This document shows positions 47,493 through 57,205 of a stretch of 64,000 bases of DNA, in pieces; positions within the stretch are counted from its first letter, which is position 1; every line of letters begins with the position of its first letter. Source of the DNA: Sagittula sp. P11 (GTDB taxonomy: Bacteria > Pseudomonadota > Alphaproteobacteria > Rhodobacterales > Rhodobacteraceae); NCBI RefSeq assembly GCF_002814095.1, contig NZ_CP021913.1:1054001-1118000 (forward strand). Direction: 5' to 3'. Both the position numbers and the translations under genes were made by a program. A model generated the notes under the pieces. It saw nothing but the letters and a program-made list of their open reading frames with translations. It was not told the DNA's origin and made no database searches.

Positions 47493-47727
47493 TCACGATG
47501 CGCTCCCTCTTCACCTCCGTCCCGCCCGGCTACCCCGTCACCGCGGCCTTCGGCGACGCACCCGAGGACACGCCGCTCCAGGCGCCTTCATCTTGGCTGA
47601 AATACCTCGGGGTGAATGCCGCAGGCAGAGGGGCAGAGCCCCTAACGGCCGCGCATCGCGCGGCCGCCCCCGGGCGGCCCGGCCTGCCGGGGCGCAACAC
47701 CTCCCCCGCCGACCGCGGAGCCGATAC
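47493..47727. other. 235-bp gap in the urt operon with repeat and hairpins
   Basis: The urt genes otherwise overlap or lie closely. This gap has dispersed repeat copy 2 and then several hairpins (GGGGCAGAGCCCC at about 47630-47642, CGGCCGCGCATCGCGCGGCCG at about 47648-47668). A short frame from 47498 to 47731 runs through it, but its content is the repeat and hairpins. Insertion of a repeat unit between urtB and urtC is the likely origin. Confidence 0.5.
47586..47612 (-). repeat. Dispersed short repeat, copy 2 (inverted)
   Basis: Read on the minus strand it gives CCCCGAGGTATTTCAGCC followed by AAGATGAAG, differing from copy 1 by one base over this core (A for G). It lies between urtB and urtC. 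Confidence 0.7.
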
Positions 47728-48909
47728 ATGACCAAAGCCCGACCGACACACCGCAGCTTCTTCGCTCAGAACCCCTCGATCCTCTGGTTCATCGCCATCC
47801 TCGGGCTGTTCACCCTCGTCGTGACGGTGACCTCCGAGGCCTTCGGCACCGGCCTGATCTCCACCTCCTTCGTGAAGACGCTGGGCAAGACGCTCTGCCT
47901 CTGCCTGATCGCCATCGCCATGGACGTGGTCTGGGGCTACTGCGGCATCCTCTCGCTCGGACACTTCGCCTTCTTCGGAATCGGTGGCTACGCCATCGGC
48001 ATGTGGCTGATGTACGCCCGGACCGAAACCATCGTCGCCCGCTCCATGTCGAACCAGGTCATCCCGCCCACCGGGCAGGAGATCTCGGACGCCATCGCCT
48101 CGCAGATCTTCGGCGTCGTCGGCGCGTCGGAATTCCCGCCGATCTGGGCCTTCGCGCATTCGCTGCCGCTGCAGCTCCTGATGGTCATCGTCGTGCCCGG
48201 CCTCCTGGCGCTGGTCTTCGGCTGGTTGGCCTTCCGGTCGCGCGTCACCGGCGTCTACCTGTCGATCCTGACCCAGGCGATGACGCTGGCGCTGTCGCTC
48301 TACCTCTTCCAGAACGACAGCGGCCTGCGCGGCAACAACGGCCTGTCGGGCCTGCAGAACATCCCCGGCGCGACGGACGTGCCGCAAAGCGTCATCTCCG
48401 TTTACTTCCTCTGGGCCTCCGCGCTGGCGCTGGGTCTGGGCTACGTGCTCTTCGCCTTCGTGACCTCGGGCAAGATGGGCTCCGTCATCCGCGCCATCCG
48501 CGACGACGAGCGGCGGGTACGGTTCCTCGGCTACCACGTGGAAAGCTACAAGCTCTTCGTCTTCACCCTGACTGCCGTGGTCTCGGGCATCGCGGGCGCC
48601 CTCTACTATCCGCAGGCGGGCATCGTGAACCCGGCCGAGATCGCCCCCATCGCGTCGATCTACCTTGCCGTCTGGGTGGCCATCGGCGGGCGCGGCCGGC
48701 TCTACGGTGCCGTGCTGGGTACCGTCTTCGTCACGCTCCTGTCGAGCTGGTTCACCGGCGGCGGCGCGCCCGACATCAACCTCGGGTTCTACACCGTCAA
48801 GTGGACCGACTGGTGGCTGGTGCTGCTCGGCTTCTCCTTCGTGGCCGTGACCCTTTTCGCCCCGCAGGGCCTTGGCGGGCTGGTCGACAAGATCGTGAGG
48901 AAATCATGA
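47728..48909 (+). CDS. urtC: Urea ABC transporter permease UrtC
   Basis: A 393-residue LivM-type permease with about ten helices. Conserved blocks are DVVWGYCGILSLGHFAFFGIGGYA near the start, LFQNDSGLRGNNGLSGLQ in the middle, and YLAVWVAIGGRGRLYGAVLG at the end. The ATG at 47728 lacks a strong ribosome binding site. Its stop overlaps the urtD start by four bases (ATGA). With UrtB it forms the urea channel. Confidence 0.95.
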   Translation: MTKARPTHRSFFAQNPSILWFIAILGLFTLVVTVTSEAFGTGLISTSFVKTLGKTLCLCLIAIAMDVVWGYCGILSLGHFAFFGIGGYAIGMWLMYARTETIVARSMSNQVIPPTGQEISDAIASQIFGVVGASEFPPIWAFAHSLPLQLLMVIVVPGLLALVFGWLAFRSRVTGVYLSILTQAMTLALSLYLFQNDSGLRGNNGLSGLQNIPGATDVPQSVISVYFLWASALALGLGYVLFAFVTSGKMGSVIRAIRDDERRVRFLGYHVESYKLFVFTLTAVVSGIAGALYYPQAGIVNPAEIAPIASIYLAVWVAIGGRGRLYGAVLGTVFVTLLSSWFTGGGAPDINLGFYTVKWTDWWLVLLGFSFVAVTLFAPQGLGGLVDKIVRKS

Positions 48910-49646
48910 GCACCCTTCTCGAAATGTCCGGCGTCTCCGTCTCCTTCGACGGGTTCAAGGCGATCAACAACCTGTCCTTCCAGATCGGCGAACCGGAGAT
49001 GCGGGCCATCATCGGGCCGAACGGCGCGGGCAAGACCACCTTCATGGACATCATCACCGGCAAGACCAAGCCCGACGAGGGCCGGGTGATCTGGGGCGAC
49101 AAGAACATCTCCCTGCTCGGCATGTCCGAAAGCCAGATCGCCCGCGAAGGCGTGGGCCGCAAGTTCCAGAAACCCACCGTCTTCGAGGCCCAGACCGTGC
49201 GCGAGAACCTCGCCATGGCGCTGAAGAACCCGCGCGGCCCCTTCGACGTGCTGTTCTACAAGAAGACCAGGCAGGGCGCCGAGCGGATCGAGGAGATCGC
49301 CGAACGCACCGGGCTGTCGGACAGCCTGAACCGCATCGCGGGCGAGCTGTCGCACGGCCAGAAGCAATGGCTGGAGATCGGCATGCTGCTGGCCCAGGAA
49401 CCGCGCCTGCTGCTGGTCGACGAACCCGCCGCCGGCATGACCCCGGCAGAGCGCGAGAAGACCACCGAGATGCTGGTCGAGGCCGCCAAGACCCGCGCCG
49501 TTGTCGTCGTCGAGCACGACATGGAGTTCATCCGCCGCCTTGGCTGCAAGGTCACCGTGCTGTGCGAAGGGTCGGTGCTGGCCGAAGGCTCCATCGACCA
49601 CGTGACCTCCGACCCGCAGGTCATCGAAGTCTACCTCGGACGCTGA
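48906..49646 (+). CDS. urtD: Urea ABC transporter ATP-binding protein UrtD
   Basis: A 246-residue ABC ATPase of the LivG type. Walker A is GPNGAGKTT, the signature is LSHGQKQWLEIG (typical of UrtD, with His in place of Gly), and Walker B is LLLVDEPAAGMT. The start overlaps urtC by four bases. It powers urea import with UrtE. The C-terminal ADP-binding loop typical of LivG (EVYLGR) is present. Confidence 0.96.
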   Translation: MSTLLEMSGVSVSFDGFKAINNLSFQIGEPEMRAIIGPNGAGKTTFMDIITGKTKPDEGRVIWGDKNISLLGMSESQIAREGVGRKFQKPTVFEAQTVRENLAMALKNPRGPFDVLFYKKTRQGAERIEEIAERTGLSDSLNRIAGELSHGQKQWLEIGMLLAQEPRLLLVDEPAAGMTPAEREKTTEMLVEAAKTRAVVVVEHDMEFIRRLGCKVTVLCEGSVLAEGSIDHVTSDPQVIEVYLGR

Positions 49647-49710
49647 GGCCGATGCCCCGCCCCGCGCCATACCGCCAAGCCTTCCACGGCCCGCACTGAC
49701 AGGACAGCCC

Positions 49711-50409
49711 ATGCTCACGCTTTCCGACCTGACCCTGCACTACGGTCACAGCCAGATCCTCTACGACATCTCGATGGAGGCAAAGCCCGGCGCGGTCACC
49801 TGCCTGATGGGCACCAATGGGGTGGGCAAGACCTCGCTCCTGAAGGCGATCTCCGGCACGCATCCGCGCTCCGGCGGCACGATGATCCTGAACGGTCAGG
49901 ACGTGCCGCCCTCCACCCCGCCGCAGGCGCGCGCCCGCGCGGGAATCGGATACGTGCCGCAGGGCCGCGACATCTTCCCCCTGATGACGGTGCGCGAGAA
50001 CCTCGAAACCGGGTATGCCTGCATCCCAAAGGATCAATGGACAATTCCAGACGAAATCTTCGAGCTTTTCCCGATACTGAAGAGCTTCCTGAACCGCCGC
50101 GGTGGCGACCTGTCGGGGGGCCAGCAACAGCAGCTCGCCATCGCCCGCGCGATGATCGCGCAGCCGAAGCTCCTGCTGCTGGACGAACCGACCGAGGGCA
50201 TCCAGCCCAACATCATCAAGCAGATCGGCGAGGTGATCAAATACCTGCGGTCAAAGGGAGACATGGCCATCGTTCTGGTCGAGCAGTTCTTCGATTTCGC
50301 CTATGAGCTGGGCGACCATTTCGTCGCGCTGGAACGGGGCCGCGTGATCCATAACGCCACCCGCGCGGATACGGATCGCGACGAGTTGCTGGCCAAGGTA
50401 TCGGTCTGA
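49711..50409 (+). CDS. urtE: Urea ABC transporter ATP-binding protein UrtE
   Basis: A 232-residue ABC ATPase of the LivF type. Walker A reads GTNGVGKTS, the signature is [15 protein letters not shown] and Walker B is [14 protein letters not shown]. It follows urtD by 64 bp on the same strand and is the last urt gene. A weak hairpin region follows before the chemoreceptor gene. Confidence 0.96.
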   Translation: MLTLSDLTLHYGHSQILYDISMEAKPGAVTCLMGTNGVGKTSLLKAISGTHPRSGGTMILNGQDVPPSTPPQARARAGIGYVPQGRDIFPLMTVRENLETGYACIPKDQWTIPDEIFELFPILKSFLNRRGGDLSGGQQQQLAIARAMIAQPKLLLLDEPTEGIQPNIIKQIGEVIKYLRSKGDMAIVLVEQFFDFAYELGDHFVALERGRVIHNATRADTDRDELLAKVSV

Positions 50410-50533
50410 TCTCGCGCCGGCATTCGCCTTAAATGCAAGGGACATTGGCGGTCGCGCAGCCGCTCCGGGCGACGGCTTGTTAATGGATTTGGGTTCACCT
50501 TGGGTCACCTCCAGCGAAGGGGACGGACAAGAG

Positions 50534-51988
50534 ATGACCCACGATTTTGAAACCAAACTGAAGACTTACCAGCTTGACGGCGAACACCGCGAGATGTTGA
50601 TCAAGGCTGGCGTGCTCCTCCTGCCGGAACTCGACACGGTGCTGGAAAATTTCTACGCCCGGGCGACGGCCAATCCCGAAACGGCTGCTTTCTTCGACGG
50701 GCCCGACCGCATGGCCTTTGCCCGGTCCGCCCAGAAGAAGCACTGGGAACGTATCCTGACCGCGCAGTTCGACGCCGAGTATTTTGCCTCGATCGAGCGG
50801 ATCGGCCGGACACATGCGCGGATCAAGCTGCCGCTCGAATTCTACATGGCGTCCTATTCACAGGCGACGTCGGATCTGGTGTCGATCTTCCTGAAGAAGT
50901 GCCGCATCGGGTTCCGCGGGCGTTCGGTGGACCTGATACGCAACCAGATCGGCGTGCTGGTCCGCGCCTTCTCGCTCGATATCGAGCGTGTGGTGGAGAC
51001 GACTTTCATGGTCCTCGCCGAGGAACAGACCTGCGCCTTCCAGCACATCAATACCGCCATCGACAAGATGGCCGCCGGCGACCTGACGCATGTGATCCCA
51101 TCGGCTGAGACAAGCGATTTCCCCGCCACCTTCGATCCGGTGCGGCGCAAGCTCAACGAGGCGACGTTCAAACTCGGGCAGACGCTGGCACAGGTGTCGG
51201 CGACGATGGACAGCCTGCTCGGTATGATTTCCGACGTGAACACCGGAACCTCCGACCTGTCGAACCGCACTGCCAGCCAGGCGGCATCGCTGGAGGAAAC
51301 GGCGGCGGCGATCCACGAGCTGACAGAAAACGTCCGGCAATCGTCCGACAACACAAACCGGGCGAAGTCCGTGGCCGACGACGCGGCCCGCACGGCAGAG
51401 GCAGGCGCCGCCACGGTCGCCGAGGCGTCGGAGGCGATGGGCCGTATCCAGACCTCCTCCGACCGGATCACGCAGATCATCGGCATGATCGACGACATCG
51501 CGTTCCAGACAAACCTCCTTGCGCTGAATGCAGGGGTTGAGGCGGCGCGCGCAGGCTCCGCCGGACGCGGCTTTGCCGTCGTCGCCGAAGAGGTCCGCGT
51601 GCTGGCCGGCAATGCCTCCGACGCGGCCAAGCAGATCAAGGACCTCGTTTCGGCCAGTTCGCAGGAAGTGGGCTCCGGCGTGGACCTGATCCAACGCGCG
51701 GCAGAGACGCTTCAGACAATCGTCCAGAACTTCGACCACGTGGCGCAATTGTCCACGGACATCGCCTCTGCCTCTCGCGAGCAGTCGACAGCCCTGAGCG
51801 AGGTCAACGCGGCCATCGCGCAGATGGACATGGTCACCCAACAGAACGCCGCCATGGTCGACGAGACGACGACCGCGACGGAACGGATGCGGCAAGAGGC
51901 GACCGGGCTGCAGACGATCCTCATCAAGCTGAAGGTGCCGGAACTCGACGCTCCGGCGACGGTCAGCGCAACGTCACGGGCGGCCTGA
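50534..51988 (+). CDS. Soluble globin-coupled methyl-accepting chemotaxis protein
   Basis: A 484-residue cytoplasmic chemoreceptor. The N-terminal ~170 residues are a sensor globin domain of the protoglobin/HemAT class: the [19 protein letters not shown] segment places the proximal haem-binding His at residue 94. A helical linker (HAMP-like [15 protein letters not shown]) leads to the MCP hairpin centred on [24 protein letters not shown]. There is no transmembrane helix and no CheR-docking tail. Such proteins report oxygen for aerotaxis. It follows urtE by 125 bp. Confidence 0.93.
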   Translation: MTHDFETKLKTYQLDGEHREMLIKAGVLLLPELDTVLENFYARATANPETAAFFDGPDRMAFARSAQKKHWERILTAQFDAEYFASIERIGRTHARIKLPLEFYMASYSQATSDLVSIFLKKCRIGFRGRSVDLIRNQIGVLVRAFSLDIERVVETTFMVLAEEQTCAFQHINTAIDKMAAGDLTHVIPSAETSDFPATFDPVRRKLNEATFKLGQTLAQVSATMDSLLGMISDVNTGTSDLSNRTASQAASLEETAAAIHELTENVRQSSDNTNRAKSVADDAARTAEAGAATVAEASEAMGRIQTSSDRITQIIGMIDDIAFQTNLLALNAGVEAARAGSAGRGFAVVAEEVRVLAGNASDAAKQIKDLVSASSQEVGSGVDLIQRAAETLQTIVQNFDHVAQLSTDIASASREQSTALSEVNAAIAQMDMVTQQNAAMVDETTTATERMRQEATGLQTILIKLKVPELDAPATVSATSRAA

Positions 51989-51999
51989 TCCGGGCCGCC

Positions 52000-53076
52000 T
52001 CAGAAACCCGCGGCGTCGAGGAAGTGCAGAAAGCGCATCCAGTCATGGGGCAGCATCTCGTGTCCGCCCGGGCGCAGATGCCACCCCGACGCCCCGCGCA
52101 GGATCTGTCGGCCCGGCTCCCACATGGACGCCACATCGGGCCAATCCTCTCCGCCGACCGTGGTGAGCGCCAGGTAACTGCCCACCGGATCGGCCCAGAG
52201 GTCGCCGACCGCACCGGACAGGTACAGCCGCCGCGGCGCGCAGAGAGCGAGCAGAGCCTGCTGATCCGGTACGCCAACGACCCCAGGACCACCCTGCCGA
52301 AGCCAGTGCGGAAACCTCCCGATCAGTTGCGCGCGGGTTTCGCCGATGCCGTGCGCCTCGGGCGCGGCACCGCAACAGCCGGACGCATTGGCCCAGACAG
52401 CCGTGATTCTGGTATCCTGCGCCGCGGCCCAGAGCGCCGCCTTGCCCAACCGCGAATGCCCGGCCACAGCAAGGCGCGTCGGGTCGATCTTGGGCAAGAG
52501 CTGCGCCACATCGAGCAACCGCATGATCGCCCAGGCCCAGAGGGAAATCGCACCGGCATCTGTCGCCCCGGTCAGCGGCCTCACCCCGGTCTCGGCCCAG
52601 GCAGCCTGCGAATCCGGCACCCACGACCCGTAGCAGCTGGCAAGCACCGCGTACCCCCGGTCGCAGAGCATCTTCACCGGCCAGCGGTAGGCGGTCGCCC
52701 CGCGCTGGAACTCCCGCAGCGGGCCATGCCCTCCCAGCGCCTCGGGTGCCTGCACCACGGCGTAGGGATCACAGTGGAATGCGTCAGTGGGCGTGATGCC
52801 CACGGGACCAAGGAAGTCCAGCCCCGCCACCAGCGGAAACGGCCCGGCGCCCGGCGGCAACCACAGCCCGGCATCGACACGCAGGCGACGCACCCCGACC
52901 GTCACCTGGATGACGATCCGCTCCATGCCGGGTTCGGAGGTTGCGATGCGTTCGAACGACACGGCATCCGGCGGTGCGGGCAACGCACCGTAAAGGGCGT
53001 CGAAGTCCGCCACCCCGCCAGCCATCGCCGGCAGGGTTGTCAGCCCGGTCCATGCCTCAGGCGGGCAGCCAGCCAT
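52000..53076 (-). CDS. Carbohydrate-esterase-like alpha/beta hydrolase
   Basis: A 358-residue alpha/beta hydrolase. The nucleophile motif AGHSRLGKAALWA with an Arg after Ser is typical of glucuronoyl-esterase (CE15-like) and related carbohydrate esterases; GGHEMLPHDW at the C-terminus probably carries the catalytic His, and VGDLWADPVGS or the nearby acidic residue the acid. No signal peptide is visible. The start overlaps the end of the Gfo/Idh gene by 20 bp, so it belongs to the sugar operon. It likely removes an ester from a sugar after uptake; the exact substrate is unknown. Confidence 0.72.
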   Translation of the reverse strand: MAGCPPEAWTGLTTLPAMAGGVADFDALYGALPAPPDAVSFERIATSEPGMERIVIQVTVGVRRLRVDAGLWLPPGAGPFPLVAGLDFLGPVGITPTDAFHCDPYAVVQAPEALGGHGPLREFQRGATAYRWPVKMLCDRGYAVLASCYGSWVPDSQAAWAETGVRPLTGATDAGAISLWAWAIMRLLDVAQLLPKIDPTRLAVAGHSRLGKAALWAAAQDTRITAVWANASGCCGAAPEAHGIGETRAQLIGRFPHWLRQGGPGVVGVPDQQALLALCAPRRLYLSGAVGDLWADPVGSYLALTTVGGEDWPDVASMWEPGRQILRGASGWHLRPGGHEMLPHDWMRFLHFLDAAGF

Positions 53077-54109
53077 CGTAGAGCGGGAATTCAGGCCCCA
53101 GCGGCAGGTTGACCGGCAGGCCTGTGCGGGACGACTGGTAGATCGCGCTGACGAACTCCAGCGACCGGCGTCCGTCGGCCAGAGTCACCTCGCGCCCGCC
53201 CTTCCCGGCCAGGGCCTCTCCGACCGCGCGGAAGAACCCGGTGAAGCCGACATCCTGCGGGCCGACCCCGGACAGCACCTCTTCGATCTGCTCGGCCGTG
53301 ACCGGTGCGCGCGGGGTGAACTGCCATGCGGACTGGGCGGGCTTGTAGGGCGACAGGCCGGTCTCGACCGTCACGCCCTCGAAGACCAGCCGCATCCGCG
53401 TGGTGTCCGTCGCCGCGCCCAGAGTGACCGAGGACGTCAGGACCGCGCCACTCTTCATGCGCAGCGACAGGGCGGCGCAGTCCTCCACCTCGATCTCGTT
53501 CACCCGGGTCGCCAGTTCGGCGTAGACGCGCGCGACGGGGCCGAGGAACGCCGGAAGGAAATCGTGGATGTGGATCGCGTGGCCGAGAATCGCGCCACCC
53601 CGCTCTCCGGCCCATGTCCCGCGCCAGTCCACGGCGTAATAGGCAGCGTCGCGGTTCCAGTGTGTCTCGATCGTGCCGGCGTAGAGCTTGCCCGCCAGCC
53701 CGGCGTCGACGATGGCGCGCAGTTGCGCGGTGCCCAGGCCGAAGCGGTACTGGAACACCGGAAAGACCCTGCCCCCGGTCTCTGCCGCCTTGGCGATCAG
53801 CTGGTCCGCCTCGGCCAGCGAGGCGACGAGGGGCTTTTCGCAGACCACGTCCTTGCCCGCCTCCAGTGCCCTGAGGCAGGCGGAGAGGTGCAGGTGCGGC
53901 GGCAGGCAGACGTCGATCAGGTCGACATCCGACGCCAGCACCGCGTCGAAATCCGCCGTCGCCGGGATGCCATGGGGAGAGGCGACCGCCTCGGCCCGGG
54001 CGAGGTTCAGGTCGCAGACCGTCGCCACCTCGAACAGTTCGGGGAGTTCGGCATAGGCGGCGAGGTGTTCGGCCCCGATGCCCGCTCCGATGATGGCAAC
54101 CCGCGTCAC
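53057..54109 (-). CDS. Gfo/Idh/MocA family oxidoreductase 1
   Basis: A 350-residue NAD(P)-dependent sugar dehydrogenase. The N-terminal Rossmann glycine motif is IIGAGIGAEHLAAY, and the conserved Glu-Lys-Pro (CEKPLVAS) places the catalytic Lys. The C-terminal domain has the sheet that binds the sugar. It overlaps the next gene by four bases. Three such enzymes in one operon suggest successive oxidation and reduction of one sugar skeleton. The substrate is not readable. Confidence 0.9.
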   Translation of the reverse strand: MTRVAIIGAGIGAEHLAAYAELPELFEVATVCDLNLARAEAVASPHGIPATADFDAVLASDVDLIDVCLPPHLHLSACLRALEAGKDVVCEKPLVASLAEADQLIAKAAETGGRVFPVFQYRFGLGTAQLRAIVDAGLAGKLYAGTIETHWNRDAAYYAVDWRGTWAGERGGAILGHAIHIHDFLPAFLGPVARVYAELATRVNEIEVEDCAALSLRMKSGAVLTSSVTLGAATDTTRMRLVFEGVTVETGLSPYKPAQSAWQFTPRAPVTAEQIEEVLSGVGPQDVGFTGFFRAVGEALAGKGGREVTLADGRRSLEFVSAIYQSSRTGLPVNLPLGPEFPLYDGWLPA

Positions 54110-55107
54110 AGTCCGTCCGCCTTCATCTGCGCCCGGATCGCGATCTCCATCGTGCGGAAGGTGTGGGCCTGCTTGGCAGCCGTTTCCGTCCGATCCTGCA
54201 CATCCGCGATGAGGCGCCCGAAGTAGGGGAGTTCCACCTCGCGGCAGTCGATGTGCACGTTCTCCTCCGCGTTCACGAGATAGAGGTTATCGGTGCGGTG
54301 CGGCTGTCCGATGTCGGTGTATTTCCGGCATTCAATAGTGCCCTCCGTGCCGAGCAGGAAGAGCCTTCCGTCGCCCCAGGTGGGCAGGCCGTCCGGGGTG
54401 AACCAGTCTAGCCGCAGGTAGCCGTGCCCCTTGTCGCCGACGAGGGTCATCTCGCCGAAGTCCTGGAAGCCGGGATACTCGGGGCGGGTCGTGTTCTCTG
54501 CCAGCGCATGGGCGATGGTCACGTCGGTGGAGCCGGTGAAATGCAGGAACTGGTCCACCTGGTGGGAGCCGATGTCGCAGAGGATGCCGCCGTACCGCTC
54601 CTTCTGGAAGTACCACTCGGGGCGCGTCTTCAGGTTCTGCTTGTGGGGGGCCAGCGTGACAACCTGCACGACGCGTCCGATGGCGCCCGCGGCCACCAGT
54701 TCCGATGCCTTGGCCGCCGCCCGCACCTGAAACCGCTCGGAGAAGTTCACCGACCAGATGCGGCCGGTCCGGGCCACGCAGTCGCGGATCTCGTCGAGCT
54801 GGTCCAGCGTGGTGCAGCCCGGCTTGTCGACCATGACATCCTTGCCCGCTTCCATCGCCTCGATCGCCAGTGCGGCGCGGTCGGCGGGCACGGCGGAGAT
54901 CAGGATCATGTCCAGATCGGCGTCGAGGATCTCGCGACGGTCGCTGACGCGGGCCACCTCCGGGAAGACCTCGTTGAACTTGTCCTCGGTGACGGCAGGG
55001 CCGTCGGTCCAGTATTGCGCGCAGGTACACCCCAGCGCCTTCATGCCGCCGAGCATTCCGAAGATATGCCCGTGGTCGATGCCCAGTACGCCCAGCTTCA
55101 GGCTCAT
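54106..55107 (-). CDS. Gfo/Idh/MocA family oxidoreductase 2
   Basis: A 333-residue relative of the neighbouring dehydrogenases. It starts MSLKLGVLGIDHGHIFGMLGG, where the Rossmann loop is diverged (GIDHGHIFG instead of GxGxxG), and the Lys-Pro motif is VDKPGC with Asp in place of Glu. It is the most diverged of the three and may bind its cofactor differently or act on another step. It starts one base after the gene at 55109. Family assignment rests on overall pattern and position. Confidence 0.85.
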   Translation of the reverse strand: MSLKLGVLGIDHGHIFGMLGGMKALGCTCAQYWTDGPAVTEDKFNEVFPEVARVSDRREILDADLDMILISAVPADRAALAIEAMEAGKDVMVDKPGCTTLDQLDEIRDCVARTGRIWSVNFSERFQVRAAAKASELVAAGAIGRVVQVVTLAPHKQNLKTRPEWYFQKERYGGILCDIGSHQVDQFLHFTGSTDVTIAHALAENTTRPEYPGFQDFGEMTLVGDKGHGYLRLDWFTPDGLPTWGDGRLFLLGTEGTIECRKYTDIGQPHRTDNLYLVNAEENVHIDCREVELPYFGRLIADVQDRTETAAKQAHTFRTMEIAIRAQMKADGL

Positions 55108-55108
55108 G

Positions 55109-56125
55109 TCAGATATCCTTCAGGGAAACGGTCGTGCCGGTGCGCCCGGCCTTTTCGAGTGCCGCGATCAGGCGGTGCACCTCCAGCGCGTCGCGCCCCG
55201 GGACAAGCGGCGGACGCTTGTCGGTCAGAGAATACGCGAAGTCCTCGATCACGAAGCGGTGCCAGTCGGAGGTGAAGGCCATGGGGTCCGCCCCCGCGCC
55301 CGAGGTCGCAGCCTGTCCCAGCACCTCGGACGTACCGTCGCGGCGGTCGATCTTCAATTGCCCGGCTTCGAGGTGCGCGGAGCCTTCGGCGAAATGCAGG
55401 GTGACGGTCTCTCCCCTCCCCGGGAAGCTGGCGGTCGTCGCGAACAGTTGCCCGACCGCGCCGTTGGCAAAGCGCAGCCCGGCGCAGACGAAGTCCTCGG
55501 ATTCCATGTCGTGGAACCCGGTCGTGGCGGACATTGCTGACACCTCGGCCACCGGGCCGGTCAGCGACAACATCAGGTCCATGGTGTGGATCGCCTGAGA
55601 GATCATCACCCCCCCACCGTCACGCGCATAGGTGCCCCGGCCCGGCTCATCGTAATAGGCCTGCGGACGCCACCACGGCACGTTGACCTCGGCCATGCGC
55701 AGGGGTCCCAGGTCACCGATCACCGCGCGCAGGTCGGCGACGACAGGACGGGCGCGGTGCTGGAGCATGATCCCCAGCGGCACGCCCGCCGCCTCGCACC
55801 GTTCGACCAGAGCGGTGGCGGCGTCCAGCGTGCGCTCCACCGGTTTCTCCATCAGGATCGGCTTGCCCGCCGCAGCCAGCGTCTCGACGATCTCGGAGCG
55901 CGCGTTGGGGGGCGTCGTCAGGATCACGAAGTCAACGTCGGAGGCGGCGATCTCGTCCACGTTCGACGCCGCGCGGGCGTTCAGTTGCGGCCAGTCGGAA
56001 AGGAATGCCTCGCGCGCGTCAGGGCTGCGCGCGTAGACCAGCGACAGGTCCACCGTCTCGCATTTGGCAATCGCGTCGCCGTAGGTCTTCGAGACCATGC
56101 CAAGGCCGATCAGTGCGCATTTCAC
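55109..56125 (-). CDS. Gfo/Idh/MocA family oxidoreductase 3
   Basis: A 338-residue dehydrogenase. The Rossmann motif is IGLGMVSKTYGDAI, the catalytic motif MEKPVERT, and a later GRGTYARDGGGVMISQAIHTMDLM segment holds the conserved GG-x-x-x-x-x-x-x-H-x-x-D pattern with the catalytic His and Asp. It overlaps the ABC ATPase gene by four bases. It likely oxidises a sugar or sugar acid hydroxyl with NAD(P). Confidence 0.9.
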   Translation of the reverse strand: MKCALIGLGMVSKTYGDAIAKCETVDLSLVYARSPDAREAFLSDWPQLNARAASNVDEIAASDVDFVILTTPPNARSEIVETLAAAGKPILMEKPVERTLDAATALVERCEAAGVPLGIMLQHRARPVVADLRAVIGDLGPLRMAEVNVPWWRPQAYYDEPGRGTYARDGGGVMISQAIHTMDLMLSLTGPVAEVSAMSATTGFHDMESEDFVCAGLRFANGAVGQLFATTASFPGRGETVTLHFAEGSAHLEAGQLKIDRRDGTSEVLGQAATSGAGADPMAFTSDWHRFVIEDFAYSLTDKRPPLVPGRDALEVHRLIAALEKAGRTGTTVSLKDI

Positions 56126-57195
56126 CGTGTCATCTCCAGTGTCTTTTCGTCTTCCCCGAACAGATGGAACGCTTCGGTGGGGAATGTCACGCCGATCTGT
56201 TGCCCGCGCTTCAGCGGGATCTGGTGGGCGTGCTGCACGGTCAGGCGTTCGCCGTTCGCGAAGGCCCCGTAGATGTAGGTCACGGCGCCGAGCTGTTCGT
56301 AGTTCTCGACCGTAATGACCTCGTCCCCGTGCCCGTCGAGCGAGACGCCGATCCGTTCGGGCCGGATGCCCAGCGTGACCTTGCCTGCGTGGGCACAGGG
56401 CACGTCGCGGACCATCCCGCAGTCCAGCTTCAGCACACCGCCTTCCAGAACCCCGTTCAGAAAGTTCATCTGCGGAGCGCCGATGAAACCTGCGACGAAG
56501 CGGTTCGCCGGGGTGTTGTAGAGGTCAAGCGGCCGGCCCACCTGTTCGATCCGGCCGCCGCGCAGGACGACGATCCGGTCGGCCATGGTCATTGCCTCGA
56601 TCTGGTCGTGGGTCACGTAGATCATCGTGTTGCCCAGCTTGGCGTGCAGGTCGCTGATCTCCACCCGCATCTGCAGCCGCAGCTCTGCGTCGAGGTTCGA
56701 GAGCGGCTCGTCGAACAGGAAGATCACCGGCTCGCGCACGATGGCGCGTCCGATGGCCACACGTTGGCGCTGGCCGCCGGACAGTTGGCCCGGACGGCGC
56801 GACAGCAGGTGATCGATCTGCAGCATCTTCGCGGCGGCATCCACGCGCTGCGTGATCTCCTCGCGCGGCATGCGCATGTTCTCCAGCCCGAAGGACAGGT
56901 TCTGGCGGACCGACATGTGCGGGTATAGCGCGTAGCTCTGGAACACCATGCTGAGGCCGCGCTCGGATGCGGGGATGCCGTTCACCCGCTTGCCTTTCAG
57001 CACGATGTCGCCCGAGGTCGGATCGTCCAGCCCGGCGATCAGCCGCAGCAGTGTCGACTTCCCGCAGCCGGAGGGACCGACGAAGACCACGAACTCGCCG
57101 TCCTCGATGGCGAGGTCGATGCCGTGGATCACGTCGACGGGGCCAAAGCTCTTGCGGATCTGGTTCAGCTCCAGCGCGTGGGTCGTGTCGGTCAT
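56122..57195 (-). CDS. Sugar ABC transporter ATP-binding protein (MalK/UgpC type)
   Basis: A 357-residue ATPase of the CUT1 class. Walker A is GPSGCGKST, the signature LSGGQRQRVAIGRAI and Walker B VIFLFDEPLSNLD. The C-terminal TOBE/OB-type regulatory domain (about residues 240-357, ending in an EDEKTLEMTR tail) is present, as in MalK/UgpC. It powers the permeases encoded at 57206 and 58392. It follows the dehydrogenase genes' promoter side and starts 10 bp after the permease stop. Confidence 0.96.
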   Translation of the reverse strand: MTDTTHALELNQIRKSFGPVDVIHGIDLAIEDGEFVVFVGPSGCGKSTLLRLIAGLDDPTSGDIVLKGKRVNGIPASERGLSMVFQSYALYPHMSVRQNLSFGLENMRMPREEITQRVDAAAKMLQIDHLLSRRPGQLSGGQRQRVAIGRAIVREPVIFLFDEPLSNLDAELRLQMRVEISDLHAKLGNTMIYVTHDQIEAMTMADRIVVLRGGRIEQVGRPLDLYNTPANRFVAGFIGAPQMNFLNGVLEGGVLKLDCGMVRDVPCAHAGKVTLGIRPERIGVSLDGHGDEVITVENYEQLGAVTYIYGAFANGERLTVQHAHQIPLKRGQQIGVTFPTEAFHLFGEDEKTLEMTR

Positions 57196-57205
57196 GTCGA
57201 ACCTG

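Noticed and set aside
47498-47731. Short frame between urtB and urtC
   Set aside because: It consists mostly of the dispersed repeat and hairpins (its WLKYLG segment is the translated repeat), so it is likely not a gene.
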